Shown in pieces: positions 1 through 7,913 of a DNA stretch of 64,000 bases. The notes under the pieces were generated by a model. It was not told where the DNA came from and ran no database searches. It saw only the letters and a program-made list of their open reading frames with translations. Position 1 is the stretch's first letter; the number at the start of each line of letters is the position of its first letter. Origin of the DNA: Stenotrophomonas lactitubi (GTDB lineage: Bacteria > Pseudomonadota > Gammaproteobacteria > Xanthomonadales > Xanthomonadaceae); assembly GCF_002803515.1 (NCBI RefSeq), contig NZ_PHQX01000001.1:1426001-1490000 (forward strand), given 5' to 3'. Position numbers and translations under genes: made by a program.

Positions 1-222
1 CAGCCCCTGCACGCGGATCAGGCTGGGGTCGATGGACTGCAGCAGGCCCAGGCCGAAGGCAGCGGTCTTGCCGCTGCCGGTAGGGGCTTGGGCAATGACA
101 TCGCGGCCATCAAGAATGGCGGGCAGGCTCTGCGCCTGGATCGGCGTGAGGGTGGTGTAGCCGAGGGCATCCAGGCCGGGCTGCAGGGCCGGGCTCAGCG
201 GCAGGGTCGAGAAATCAGTCAT
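1..222 (-). CDS. dbpA: ATP-dependent RNA helicase DbpA, N-terminal part (cut by window edge)
   Basis: Only the first 74 codons are present; the gene runs off the left edge. The translation starts [11 protein letters not shown], shows a DEAD-box Q motif ([12 protein letters not shown]) and Walker [13 protein letters not shown], and continues [13 protein letters not shown]. This closely follows the N-terminus of E. coli DbpA, whose family is stimulated by 23S rRNA hairpin 92 and acts in 50S subunit assembly. The C-terminal RNA-binding domain that separates DbpA from other DEAD-box proteins lies outside the window, so the name rests on N-terminal resemblance. Confidence 0.85.
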   Translation of the reverse strand, partial: MTDFSTLPLSPALQPGLDALGYTTLTPIQAQSLPAILDGRDVIAQAPTGSGKTAAFGLGLLQSIDPSLIRVQGL

Positions 223-324
223 GGCGCATTGTACCTGTGCGCGCGGCCGGTCCCGCCGTCGTTCACGATTGAGGGGGCGCCCGGTAGCGGCCGACCTTGG
301 TCGGCACCTCGGCCGAACGTCCCC

Positions 325-597
325 TCAACCCAGCCCCAGGGCCACCAGCCGATCAGCCATCGCCTGCAACTGCTCCGGGGTGGCTGGCTTTCCAGCGGCC
401 CTGGGTTCCAGCAGCAGCTGGTGGAACCACGGGTTGGCGTGCTGCGTGTCGAAATTGAACGCACAGCTTGCCTGCTCGCCCATCACCGCCTGCACGATCC
501 CGATCAGCGTGTCTTCGGCTTCATCGACATTGCCCGGCCCATAGCGATCATCCAGCAGGCGCAACGGGATCGGCAGCAGGGTGGGAGATGCGGGCAT
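325..597 (-). CDS. Small hypothetical protein (90 aa)
   Basis: I do not recognise this protein. It is a 90-residue soluble polypeptide with no signal peptide or membrane segment. It contains an acidic stretch (NVDEAEDTLIG) and ends in a leucine/alanine-rich helix (LQAMADRLVALGLG). It sits between dbpA and the CbrC-like gene on the same strand. The ribosome-binding site is weak (GAGG almost touching the ATG), so the start is uncertain. It is preferred over the overlapping frames because its composition looks protein-like and it fills the gap between two same-strand genes. Confidence 0.55.
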   Translation of the reverse strand: MPASPTLLPIPLRLLDDRYGPGNVDEAEDTLIGIVQAVMGEQASCAFNFDTQHANPWFHQLLLEPRAAGKPATPEQLQAMADRLVALGLG

Positions 598-641
598 GCC
601 TCAAGTCTAACGATCCACGTTGGACAGGAGCAGGAGGAGAC

Positions 642-1184
642 TCAGGCCGCGTCAACATGGAACTGGATCAGGCCGCAGTGCAGGCACTCGAACGTGTAGA
701 AACCGATATCTCCACCGGGCGCGTAGTCGCTGACCAGCTCCGACCAGAGTATTTCGTCGGCGCTATTGGCCGCGCACCATGCCGCGATGGTCGTTGCCGA
801 GGCCTGACTCACCTGTTCCATGGTGGCGTCGCCCAGGAAGCGGCAGACATCGCTGCAATGTGCCAGCCATTTTTCGCCTTGAAAACTGACATAGCCTGGC
901 GTGCGCAGGGACAGCTCTTCCAAGGCGGTTTCGGGCACTTCTTGGTCGACATCCAGACTGCAGGCAAATGCCACATCCAGTGCCGACGCTGCACGGCCAT
1001 CGGCAATGCACCAAGGGCAGATCTGCTCTGAATAATCTTCGCGCCCTGCGTGGATGGCATCGCGCAGGTACACGTATCCACGCGCTTGCTGGCAGACCCT
1101 GCAGGCAGCCGAGGACGGCCCCACGTTGCCCGTCGCAACCGGGTCCGGGTGGTAGCGGAAGTTTGGAAAGTCATTGATGCTCAT
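642..1184 (-). CDS. cbrC: CbrC family protein (UPF0167)
   Basis: The 180-residue protein begins MSINDFPNFRYHPDPVATG and carries the family pattern: CRVCQQARGY, then EQICPWCIADG, then HCSDVCRFLG and ECLHCGLIQ. Spaced Cys pairs suggest metal binding. E. coli CbrC, in the CreBC regulon and linked to colicin E2 tolerance, has the same FxYHPDP start and C..C...ICPWCIADG core. The molecular function is unknown. An alternative ATG three codons upstream (1193) is possible; the downstream one matches the family start better. Confidence 0.85.
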   Translation of the reverse strand: MSINDFPNFRYHPDPVATGNVGPSSAACRVCQQARGYVYLRDAIHAGREDYSEQICPWCIADGRAASALDVAFACSLDVDQEVPETALEELSLRTPGYVSFQGEKWLAHCSDVCRFLGDATMEQVSQASATTIAAWCAANSADEILWSELVSDYAPGGDIGFYTFECLHCGLIQFHVDAA

Positions 1185-1258
1185 GGCGTCCATCCAGTGC
1201 AGCGCAGGGGACGTTCTTGTACGACCTGCGGATGGTCCAGGCAAGCTGGGAGGGTCGC

Positions 1259-2338
1259 TCAGCCCAGCACCGCCAGCACACCCTGATGGATCGCCAGGCC
1301 GCCGAACAGCAGCCAGCCGAACAGGATCAGCGCCAGCAGCAGCGGCTTCAGACCGGCCTGACGCAGGGCCGAGACGTGGGTGGTCAGGCCCAGTGCGGCC
1401 ATCGCCATCGCCAGCAGCACCGTATCCAGCTGCACCAGCGCTGCCTGCAGCCCGGCCGGCAGCAGGTGCAGCGAATTGAGGCCGGCAACCGCCACGAAAC
1501 CGAACGCGAACCACGGCACCACGATCCGGGCCTTGCCGCCGTCCGCCGCCGCCTTGCCGCCGCGCGCCAGCCACAGCGACAGCGCGATGAGGAACGGTGC
1601 CAGCAGCATCACCCGCACCATCTTGGTGATGACAGCGGTATCGGCGGCCGGCTCGCTTACCGCGCGTCCGGCGGCGACCACCTGCGCGACCTCGTGCACC
1701 GTCGCGCCGGTGAACAGGCCGTACTGCTGTGCGTCCATCGCCAGCCAGCCATGTGACTGCACCAGCGCGTACAGCGCGGGATACAGGAACATCGCCAACG
1801 TGCCGAACACCACCACCGTCGACACCGCCACCGTCACCTGCGCAGCACGGCCGCGCACCACCGGTTCGGCGGCCATGACGGCGGCCGCACCGCAGATCGC
1901 GCTGCCGGCACCGATCAGCATGGCGGCCTCGCGCTCCATCTTGAACACCCGCACGCCCAGCCAGCAGGCCAGGCCGAAGGTGCTCGCCACCACCAGTACG
2001 TCCATCAGCACGCCGGCGATGCCGACGTGGCCGATGTCCTGGAAGGTCAGCCGCAGGCCGTACAGCACGATGCCCGCGCGCAGCAGCCAATGCTTGGAGA
2101 AGCCGACGCCCGCCGCGCTGGCAGGGGCCAGCCGTGGATAGAACGTGTTGCCGACCACGATGCCAGCGACGATCGCCACGGTCAGCGCGCTCAGGCCGTG
2201 CGCCTGCAGCCAAGGCAGCTCGGCCAGATACAGCGAAGCGGCCGCGACCAGGCCGACCAGCAGCAGGCCGGGCAGCCGCGGCTGCCAGCGCTGGCGCAGG
2301 GCGGGCAGGGACCAGGAGGAGAGAGCAGGGGCGTTCAT
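1259..2338 (-). CDS. YeiH family putative sulfate exporter (UPF0324)
   Basis: This is a 359-residue integral membrane protein with about ten hydrophobic helices. The sequences SALTVAIVAGIVVGN, RAGIVLYGLRLT and IGAGSAICGAAAVMA are typical of the YeiH/UPF0324 family, which is annotated as putative sulfate exporters. The gene is divergent from a LysR regulator, as yeiH is adjacent to the LysR gene yeiE in enterobacteria, so that regulator probably controls it. The start at 2338 places about 22 residues before the first helix, as in E. coli YeiH. In-frame ATGs at 2365 and 2386 would lengthen the N-terminus and cannot be excluded. Direction and substrate of transport are inferred from family annotation only. 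Confidence 0.8.
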   Translation of the reverse strand: MNAPALSSWSLPALRQRWQPRLPGLLLVGLVAAASLYLAELPWLQAHGLSALTVAIVAGIVVGNTFYPRLAPASAAGVGFSKHWLLRAGIVLYGLRLTFQDIGHVGIAGVLMDVLVVASTFGLACWLGVRVFKMEREAAMLIGAGSAICGAAAVMAAEPVVRGRAAQVTVAVSTVVVFGTLAMFLYPALYALVQSHGWLAMDAQQYGLFTGATVHEVAQVVAAGRAVSEPAADTAVITKMVRVMLLAPFLIALSLWLARGGKAAADGGKARIVVPWFAFGFVAVAGLNSLHLLPAGLQAALVQLDTVLLAMAMAALGLTTHVSALRQAGLKPLLLALILFGWLLFGGLAIHQGVLAVLG

Positions 2339-2439
2339 GGCAGTGGAAGGGTCTGGAGAGGCCATGCCAGCGTGCGCTCGCCACATTGACCTGTAAAACG
2401 AATAATATTGGTGAAAATTACCTATGTGGCAGGTTGAAT

Positions 2440-3315
2440 GTGCGCCTGACCCTTCGCCAGCTGCAGGTCTTCGTCGCCATCGCCGATCACGGCAGCACCA
2501 CGGCCGCCGGCCAGGCCATCGCCCTCTCGCAATCGGCCAGCAGCGCCGCGCTGCAGGAACTGGAGGCGCATTTCGGCACGCCGCTGTTCGACCGCATCGG
2601 CCGTCGTCTGGCGTTGAACGGCCACGGCCGGGCGTTGCTGGAACCGGCGCGCGCGCTGCTGGTCAATGCCGCCGATCTGGAGCGGCAGTTGGCGGCGGGC
2701 GGTGACCCGGCCCAAGGCGCACCACTGCGGCTGGTACTGGCGGCCAGCACCACCATCGGCAACTACCTGCTGCCGCCGCGTATCGCCGAACTGCTGCGGC
2801 AGGCGCCGCAGGCCGAGGTCGATCTGCGCATCGACAACAGTGCAGGCGTGGTGGCGGCCGTTCAACGGTTGGACGTGGATGCAGGATTGATTGAAGGCCC
2901 ATGCCACGAACGCGGACTGCAGGTGACCGCCTGGCAGCAGGATCCGCTGGTGATCGTGGCAGCGGCGGATGCGCCTCCGCGCTGGTCGCTGGATGAACTG
3001 CGCGCAGCGCGTTGGCTGCTGCGCGAACCCGGTTCAGGCACCCGCGAGGCCGTAGAACAGGCATTGCTGCCGTACCTGCACGGCTTCGCACAGACCCTGC
3101 AGCTGGGCAATACCGAAGCCATCAAGCAAGCCGCCATCGCCGGTCTCGGCCTGGCCTGCCTGTCCCGCCACGCGCTGGAAGAACCGCTGGCCCTGGGCCG
3201 CCTGCGCATTCTGGAAACCCCGCTACCCGCCCTGCAGCGCACGCTGTGGCTGGTACGCCACCCCGGCAAGCGATGGTTGCCGGGCCTGCAGGCGTTGTTG
3301 GGGGAAGTGGAGTAG
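2440..3315 (+). CDS. LysR family regulator divergent from the YeiH-like gene
   Basis: The protein has 291 residues, normal for LysR regulators. The N-terminal winged helix-turn-helix is clear (LRLTLRQLQVFVAIADHG, then ALSQSASSAALQELEAHFG and LFDRIGRRLALNGHG), followed by a substrate-binding domain starting near LRLVLAASTTIGNYLLP. The GTG start at 2440 is preceded by GGCAGG at a proper distance. The divergent partner is the YeiH-like exporter; the 100-bp gap contains an AT-rich patch (2397-2426) where both promoters probably lie. By analogy with YeiE it may activate the exporter, which is inference. Confidence 0.85.
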   Translation: MRLTLRQLQVFVAIADHGSTTAAGQAIALSQSASSAALQELEAHFGTPLFDRIGRRLALNGHGRALLEPARALLVNAADLERQLAAGGDPAQGAPLRLVLAASTTIGNYLLPPRIAELLRQAPQAEVDLRIDNSAGVVAAVQRLDVDAGLIEGPCHERGLQVTAWQQDPLVIVAAADAPPRWSLDELRAARWLLREPGSGTREAVEQALLPYLHGFAQTLQLGNTEAIKQAAIAGLGLACLSRHALEEPLALGRLRILETPLPALQRTLWLVRHPGKRWLPGLQALLGEVE

Positions 3316-3364
3316 TCCGCCGCAATCCAGTCGATTGCATCCATTGATGGATCCTGCAGCGATC

Positions 3365-3413
3365 ATCCACGCATGGCGTGGATCTACGTGTCGACCAAGG
3401 TCGACACCCACCA
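3365..3413. repeat. Two adjacent SMAG-type palindromes
   Basis: The first palindrome (3365-3387) has the arms ATCCACGC and GCGTGGAT and ends in CTAC, the complement of the GTAG end. The second (3388-3407) is a perfect stem GTGTCGACC-AA-GGTCGACAC followed by CCCACC. Related copies occur at 28748, 43676 and 43726 (first type) and at 30196, 43841, 46979 and 47123 (second type). They lie in the 340-bp gap between the LysR gene and uup, which contains no convincing gene. Confidence 0.85.
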
Positions 3414-3470
3414 AGAGCAGGCCATGCCATTCCGACAGATCGCGGGAAACTGTCTGAGGCGGGGTGATGT

Positions 3471-3548
3471 GGGGCTGCAGGACCGTTGGCGCCATGGATG
3501 GCGCCATCGAGCCCCCATGGAGGGGTTTACGGCGTGTCCTGCAGCCCC
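3471..3548. repeat. Cloverleaf-like structured repeat, copy 1
   Basis: The outer stem pairs GGGGCTGCAGGAC (3471-3483) with GTCCTGCAGCCCC (3536-3548). Inside are a hairpin made of GGCGCCAT and ATGGCGCC and a second, smaller hairpin CCCC-ATGGA-GGGG. The core is nearly identical to copy 2 near 28.55 kb, which lies in the opposite orientation, and is related to copy 3 near 28.85 kb. It has no coding features. Confidence 0.8.
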
Positions 3549-3643
3549 GCCATCCCACTGCAAGCCCGCTTCAGGCTGTTGCTGTTGCTGCGGCCGTTGC
3601 CCCGCGGGTGCCGGGCGCCGCCCGGCCAAGCCCCGCAACCCGC

Positions 3644-3655
3644 TACAATGGTCGG
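3644..3655 (+). promoter_or_regulatory. Candidate -10 box of uup with a near-leaderless start
   Basis: TACAAT at 3644-3649 is a close match to the sigma-70 -10 consensus and ends 6 bases before the uup ATG at 3656. Transcription would then start at or very close to the start codon, and there is no Shine-Dalgarno sequence. No good -35 box is visible at the expected spacing. Confidence 0.4.
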
Positions 3656-5536
3656 ATGCCTCTGATTACTCTGCAAAACGTCGACTTCAGCGTCGGCGGC
3701 CCCCTGTTGCTGGAAAAAGCCGAACTGTCGATCGAACCGGGCGAGCGTATTGCCCTGATCGGCCGCAACGGCGCCGGCAAATCGACCCTGCTCAAGTTGC
3801 TGTCTGGCGACCACAAGCCCGATGACGGCGAAGTGCGCGTGCAGCAGGGCGTGCGCGTAACCCGCCTGGAGCAGGAAGTGCCGCATGGCGCCGCCGGCAG
3901 CGTGTTCGACGTCGTCGCCGACGGCCTGGGCGAACTGGGCCAATGGCTCGCCGAATTCCACCACCTCAGCCACGCCGACGTGTTCGATGGCGAAGCGCTG
4001 GGCAACGTGCAGGCGAAGATCGATGCCGCCAACGGCTGGGGCCTGGATCAGCGCGTCAGCGAGACCCTGACCAAGCTCGACCTCGATGGCGAAGCGGAGT
4101 TCGCGCGCCTGTCCGGCGGCATGAAGCGCCGCGTGCTGCTCGGCCGTGCGCTGGTCTCCAGCCCCGACCTGCTGCTGCTGGACGAACCGACCAACCACCT
4201 GGACATCGAAGCCATCGACTGGCTCGAAATGTTCCTCAAGAACTGGAACGGCAGCGTGGTCTTCGTCACCCATGACCGCCGCTTCCTGCGCGCGCTGGCC
4301 ACCCGCATCGTCGAGATCGATCGCGGCCAGGTCACCAGCTGGCCGGGCGACTGGGCCAACTACGAGCGCCGTCGCGAAGAACGCCTCAACGCACAGGCGC
4401 AGGAAAACGCGCGATTCGACAAGCTGCTGGCGCAGGAAGAAGTGTGGATCCGCCAGGGCATCAAGGCACGCCGCACCCGTGACGAAGGCCGCGTGCGCCG
4501 CCTGAAGGCGATGCGCAACGAGCGTTCGGAGCGCCGCGACCTCAGTGGCAACGTCAAGATGGAAGCGGCCCAGGGCGTGAGCTCGGGCAAGAAGGTCATC
4601 GACATCAAGGACATCTCGTTCGCCTTCGGCGATCGCACGATGGTCCGTGATTTCTCCACCACCATCCTGCGTGGTGACCGCATCGGCCTGATCGGCCCCA
4701 ACGGCAGTGGCAAGACCACGCTGCTGAAGCTGCTGTTGGGCGAGCTGCAGCCGCAGAAGGGTGAAGTCAACGCCGGTACCAACCTGCAGGTTGCGTACTT
4801 CGACCAGTACCGTGCAGTGCTGCGCGAAGACTGGAGCGCGATCGAGAACGTGGCCGAAGGCCGCGATTTCCTCGAGTTCAACGGCAAGCGCAAGCATGTG
4901 CACGCCTACCTGCAGGACTTCATGTTCACCCCCGAGCGCGCGCGCGCGCCGATCACCCGCCTGTCCGGTGGCGAGCGCAACCGCTTGCTGCTGGCCAAAC
5001 TGTTCGCGCAGCCGTCCAACCTGCTGGTGATGGACGAACCGACCAACGACCTGGACGTGGAAACCCTGGAGCTGCTGGAAGAGCTGCTGGGCGAATACAA
5101 CGGCACGTTGCTGCTGGTCAGCCATGATCGTGACTTCATCGACAACGTGGTGACATCCACCCTGGTGATGGAAGGCGATGGCGTGATCGGTGAGTACGTG
5201 GGCGGCTACAGCGACTGGCAGCGTTACGCGGCCAGCGTCGCTGCCGCGCCTGCGGTGGTGTCCGCGGCCAAGTCCGCTACCGCTGCGCCGGTGGCGGCTG
5301 CGGAACCGGCTGCGCCCAAGCGCAAGCTTGCCTACAAGGAAGCGCGCGAGCTGGAGCAGTTGCCCAAGACGATCGAAAAGCTCGAAGGCGATGTCGAAGG
5401 CCTTACTGCAGCGATGAACGATCCGTCGTTCTACACGCGCAGCAGCGCCGAAGTGACCGCGCACACCCAGCAGCTGGCCAAGGTGCAGGCCGAACTGGAT
5501 GCCGCGTACGCGCGCTGGGAAGAGCTGGAAGGCTGA
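3656..5536 (+). CDS. uup: ABC-F family ATPase Uup
   Basis: This 626-residue cytosolic protein has two ABC ATPase domains and no membrane segments. The first has Walker A GRNGAGKST and signature LSGGMKRR with LLLLDEPTNHLD. The second has GPNGSGKTT, LSGGERNR and LLVMDEPTNDLD. An Arg-rich linker (IKARRTRDEGRVRRLK) joins them, and an Ala-rich spacer leads to a C-terminal coiled coil (about residues 560-626, YKEARELEQLPKTIEKLEG). That C-terminal domain is the mark of Uup, a ribosome-associated ABC-F protein linked to transposon precise excision. The ATG at 3656 is used because the Walker A domain begins right after it. Upstream in-frame codons run through the structured repeat and are not coding. 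Confidence 0.93.
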   Translation: MPLITLQNVDFSVGGPLLLEKAELSIEPGERIALIGRNGAGKSTLLKLLSGDHKPDDGEVRVQQGVRVTRLEQEVPHGAAGSVFDVVADGLGELGQWLAEFHHLSHADVFDGEALGNVQAKIDAANGWGLDQRVSETLTKLDLDGEAEFARLSGGMKRRVLLGRALVSSPDLLLLDEPTNHLDIEAIDWLEMFLKNWNGSVVFVTHDRRFLRALATRIVEIDRGQVTSWPGDWANYERRREERLNAQAQENARFDKLLAQEEVWIRQGIKARRTRDEGRVRRLKAMRNERSERRDLSGNVKMEAAQGVSSGKKVIDIKDISFAFGDRTMVRDFSTTILRGDRIGLIGPNGSGKTTLLKLLLGELQPQKGEVNAGTNLQVAYFDQYRAVLREDWSAIENVAEGRDFLEFNGKRKHVHAYLQDFMFTPERARAPITRLSGGERNRLLLAKLFAQPSNLLVMDEPTNDLDVETLELLEELLGEYNGTLLLVSHDRDFIDNVVTSTLVMEGDGVIGEYVGGYSDWQRYAASVAAAPAVVSAAKSATAAPVAAAEPAAPKRKLAYKEARELEQLPKTIEKLEGDVEGLTAAMNDPSFYTRSSAEVTAHTQQLAKVQAELDAAYARWEELEG

Positions 5537-5542
5537 GGGCTG

Positions 5543-5564
5543 ATCGGCGCCCGGGTGCGCCGAT
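5543..5564 (+). terminator. Hairpin after uup
   Basis: A perfect 8-bp stem ATCGGCGC-CCGGGT-GCGCCGAT starts 6 bases after the uup stop codon. The T-tract is missing, so it may stop transcription only weakly or protect the 3' end. Confidence 0.4.
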
Positions 5565-5568
5565 TGCT

Positions 5569-5631
5569 GTAGAGCCGAGCCCATGCTCGGCTCCTGGAAG
5601 CCAAAGCAGCCGAGCGCAGGCTCGGCTCTAC
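5569..5631. repeat. SMAG palindrome pair, facing
   Basis: Two inverted copies run from GTAGAGCCGAGC at the left to GCTCGGCTCTAC at the right, each with its own inner palindrome (GAGCCCATGCTC type). The same subtype recurs at 42404 and 43750. Confidence 0.85.
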
Positions 5632-5689
5632 AGAAGAACAGCGGAGCAGGGCGCGGCTACGGATGCGAGGGCGCCGTGGCGCCCATCAA

Positions 5690-6151
5690 TCATTTAACCC
5701 CGTGCAGATCCCGCAGCTGGCTCGTGCGGCTGCCAAAGTACGCCGCCAGATCGGCGATGTCCTGATCGCTCAGGTCCTTCGCCTGCGGTGTCATCAGCGC
5801 ATGCTGGCGGTCACCGGCACGGTAGGCCTGCAGCGCGTGCGCCAGGTAATCGCCATATTGCCCACCCAGCTTCGGGTAGGTCGGATCGATCGGCGCATTG
5901 CCGTCGGCACCGTGGCAATCGATGCAGCTCTGGCTGGTGGCCTTGCTCTTGACCTTGGCGCGGGCCTCACCGGCGGCTTCACGCCCGGCAGGCAGGCCAG
6001 CGGATGAAGACGATCCGTGCTCGCCGCTGGCATGGCCGGGATCGCCGGCGGATTTCTCGCTGTTCTCCACCTGTGACTGCGAGCAGGCCGCCAGCAGCAG
6101 GGCGACGGACAGGGCGATGGCGTGACGCAGTGGATGCGCGGCTTTCGACAT
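5690..6151 (-). CDS. c-type cytochrome, lipoprotein (c553-like)
   Basis: The 153-residue protein has an N-terminal signal ending in a lipobox (LLLAAC, Cys23), then a Gly/Ser/His-rich spacer, then one haem site SCIDCH (residues 75-80). A likely axial Met follows in HALMTPQAKDLSDQDIADLAAYF. It is predicted to be an outer- or inner-membrane-anchored periplasmic electron carrier. It lies 9 bp downstream of a second cytochrome c gene, so the two form an operon. Which oxidase or dehydrogenase it serves is not evident from the neighbourhood. Confidence 0.88.
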   Translation of the reverse strand: MSKAAHPLRHAIALSVALLLAACSQSQVENSEKSAGDPGHASGEHGSSSSAGLPAGREAAGEARAKVKSKATSQSCIDCHGADGNAPIDPTYPKLGGQYGDYLAHALQAYRAGDRQHALMTPQAKDLSDQDIADLAAYFGSRTSQLRDLHGVK

Positions 6152-6160
6152 GGGCGGGCC

Positions 6161-6556
6161 TTACTTGACGGTGGACAGGTAAACAGCGAGATCGGCGATC
6201 TCCTGTTCGCTGAAACTCATCGACTGTGCCTGCATCGTGGGATGCCGGCGCTTGCCCTGGCGGTACTCGGTCAGGGCCTGGGTCAGGTACTGCTGGGTCT
6301 GGCCACCGATCTTCGGTACCCGGTAACTGGGGTAGGCGTTCTTGTAACCGGTGATACCGTGGCAACCCTGGCAGGTATAGGCCAGCACACGGCCATTGTC
6401 GAAACTGCCGGTGGGCGTGGCGGCCGCCGGCACAGGGGCCGTAGCCGGTGCCGGGGTGGGTGCTGCAGGAGCAGAAGCAGGAGCGGGCTGTGCGGCGGCC
6501 CCGAGGGGCAGGAGGACGGCCAGAGCGAGACAAGCGGCGAGCGGCTGCGGGCGCAT
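6161..6556 (-). CDS. c-type cytochrome, soluble periplasmic
   Basis: The 131-residue protein has a signal peptide (MRPQPLAACLALAVLLPLG, ending AAAQ), an Ala/Pro-rich linker, and one haem site TCQGCH. The sequence after it (YRVPKIGGQTQQYLTQALTEYRQGKR, abbreviated here only by family type) and the C-terminal MSFSEQEIADLAVYLS are typical of cytochrome c553/c4 domains, with Met as the sixth ligand. The ATG at 6556 is chosen because it starts the signal peptide. A longer frame from 6634 would put a charged stretch in front of it. First gene of a two-cytochrome operon. Confidence 0.87.
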   Translation of the reverse strand: MRPQPLAACLALAVLLPLGAAAQPAPASAPAAPTPAPATAPVPAAATPTGSFDNGRVLAYTCQGCHGITGYKNAYPSYRVPKIGGQTQQYLTQALTEYRQGKRRHPTMQAQSMSFSEQEIADLAVYLSTVK

Positions 6557-6669
6557 GGTGTCTTTTCCGGGGATTCGGGTCTGGTCGTTCCGGCGTGGGG
6601 TACGGAACGACCCGAGTATAGCCTCAGGTTTCATCTAGCTGAAATGGGGTTGGCCCGACCGGCGGCGTG

Positions 6670-6717
6670 AATGCACCATGACCTTTGGGATATGGTGTTG
6701 CCGTGAAGTGGTGCATT
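6670..6717. promoter_or_regulatory. Inverted repeat upstream of the RND pump operon
   Basis: AATGCACCA (6670-6678) and TGGTGCATT (6709-6717) are perfect 9-bp inverted arms separated by 30 bp, with a further ATGGTG half-site at 6692-6697. They lie between the divergent cytochrome and adaptor genes and 45 bp before the adaptor ATG. This is a plausible operator for an unlinked regulator, since no regulator gene adjoins the pump genes. Confidence 0.4.
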
Positions 6718-6761
6718 ACTTTGCTACCACACCTGCCCACGCATCCTCCAGGGATCTGACG

Positions 6762-7913
6762 ATGTCGCACCAAACCTTCCTGCCCGGCCCCCGCAGCGGA
6801 CTCTGCGCTGCCGCGCTGCTGCTCTCCACCTCCCTGCTGCTGAGCGGTTGCGCCGCTGGGCCCAACAACGAGGCCAAGGCGGCCGAGACCAAGGACGAGA
6901 AGAAGGTCGACGCGGTGCCGGTGGAAGTGGCCGTGGCCAGCCATCGCGCAGTGGCCGCCAGCTACACCGGAACCGCGGCACTGGAGCCGCGCGCCGAATC
7001 GCAGGTGGTGGCCAAGACCTCTGGCGTCGCGTTGGCGGTGCTGGTCGAGGAAGGGCAGCGGGTCAGCGCCGGGCAGCCTCTGGTGCGGCTGGATCCGGAC
7101 CGCGCGCGCTTGTCCGTAGCGCAGAGCGAAGCGCAGATGCGCAAGCTGGAAAACGACTATCAGCGTGCACAGAAGCTGGTCAGCCAGCAGCTGGTCAGTG
7201 CGGCCAGCGTCGACCAGCTGCGCTACGACCTGGAAAACATCCGCGCCCAGTACCGCCTGGCCACGCTGGAACTGTCGTACACCACCGTGGTCGCACCGAT
7301 TTCCGGCGTGATCGCCTCGCGGTCGATCAAGACCGGCAACTTCGTGCAGATCAACACGCCGATCTTCCGCATCGTCGACAACTCGCGGCTGGAAGCCACC
7401 CTCAACGTGCCCGAGCGTGAGCTGGCGACGTTGCGCGCAGGCCAGCCGGTCACGTTGTCGGCCGATGCGCTGCCGGGCCAGACCTTCACCGGTGTCGTCG
7501 ACCGCATCGCGCCAGTGGTCGATTCGGGCAGTGGCACCTTCCGTGTGGTCAGCGCCTTCGATGGCGCCGCGCAGTCGCTGCAGCCGGGCATGTTCGGCCG
7601 CATCCGCATCGACTACGACCAGCGTGCCGATGCGCTGGTGGTGCCGCGCCTGGCACTGCTGGACGATGGCGAGCCGGCGGTGTTCCGGGTGCGCGAGGGC
7701 AAGGTCGCGCGGGTGCCGGTCAAGCTTGGCTACGCCGAAGGGCCCTGGGTGGAGATCCGTGAGGGCCTGGCCGCTGGCGACCAGATCGTCACCGCCGGCA
7801 AGGTCGCCCTGCGCGATGGCACGGCAGTGCAGGTGATCGCCGATCCGAAGGCCAAGGCGAAGACGGTAGCCACCTCGGCCAAGCCGGCAGAGAAGGCCGG
7901 GAGCACGCAATGA
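6762..7913 (+). CDS. RND efflux periplasmic adaptor subunit (membrane fusion lipoprotein)
   Basis: The protein has 383 residues. A signal peptide ends in lipobox LLSGC (Cys30). Next come the lipoyl/barrel-sandwich halves (VVAKTSGVALAVLVEEGQ; VVAPISGVIASRSIKTGN), an alpha-hairpin (about residues 120-165), a beta-barrel (LPGQTFTGVVDRIAPVVD) and a membrane-proximal domain. This is the adaptor that connects an inner-membrane RND pump to an outer-membrane channel. Its stop codon overlaps the start of the first RND gene (ATGA). It is the first gene of a three-gene operon with two RND genes and no outer-membrane channel gene, so a TolC-like protein encoded elsewhere is presumably used. Confidence 0.92.
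   Translation: MSHQTFLPGPRSGLCAAALLLSTSLLLSGCAAGPNNEAKAAETKDEKKVDAVPVEVAVASHRAVAASYTGTAALEPRAESQVVAKTSGVALAVLVEEGQRVSAGQPLVRLDPDRARLSVAQSEAQMRKLENDYQRAQKLVSQQLVSAASVDQLRYDLENIRAQYRLATLELSYTTVVAPISGVIASRSIKTGNFVQINTPIFRIVDNSRLEATLNVPERELATLRAGQPVTLSADALPGQTFTGVVDRIAPVVDSGSGTFRVVSAFDGAAQSLQPGMFGRIRIDYDQRADALVVPRLALLDDGEPAVFRVREGKVARVPVKLGYAEGPWVEIREGLAAGDQIVTAGKVALRDGTAVQVIADPKAKAKTVATSAKPAEKAGSTQ

Noticed and set aside
1193..2384. Fusion of the CbrC-like protein with a long Ala/Arg-rich N-terminal part
   Set aside because: The upstream part is an alternative reading frame of the yeiH-like gene. The CbrC family starts at MSINDF.
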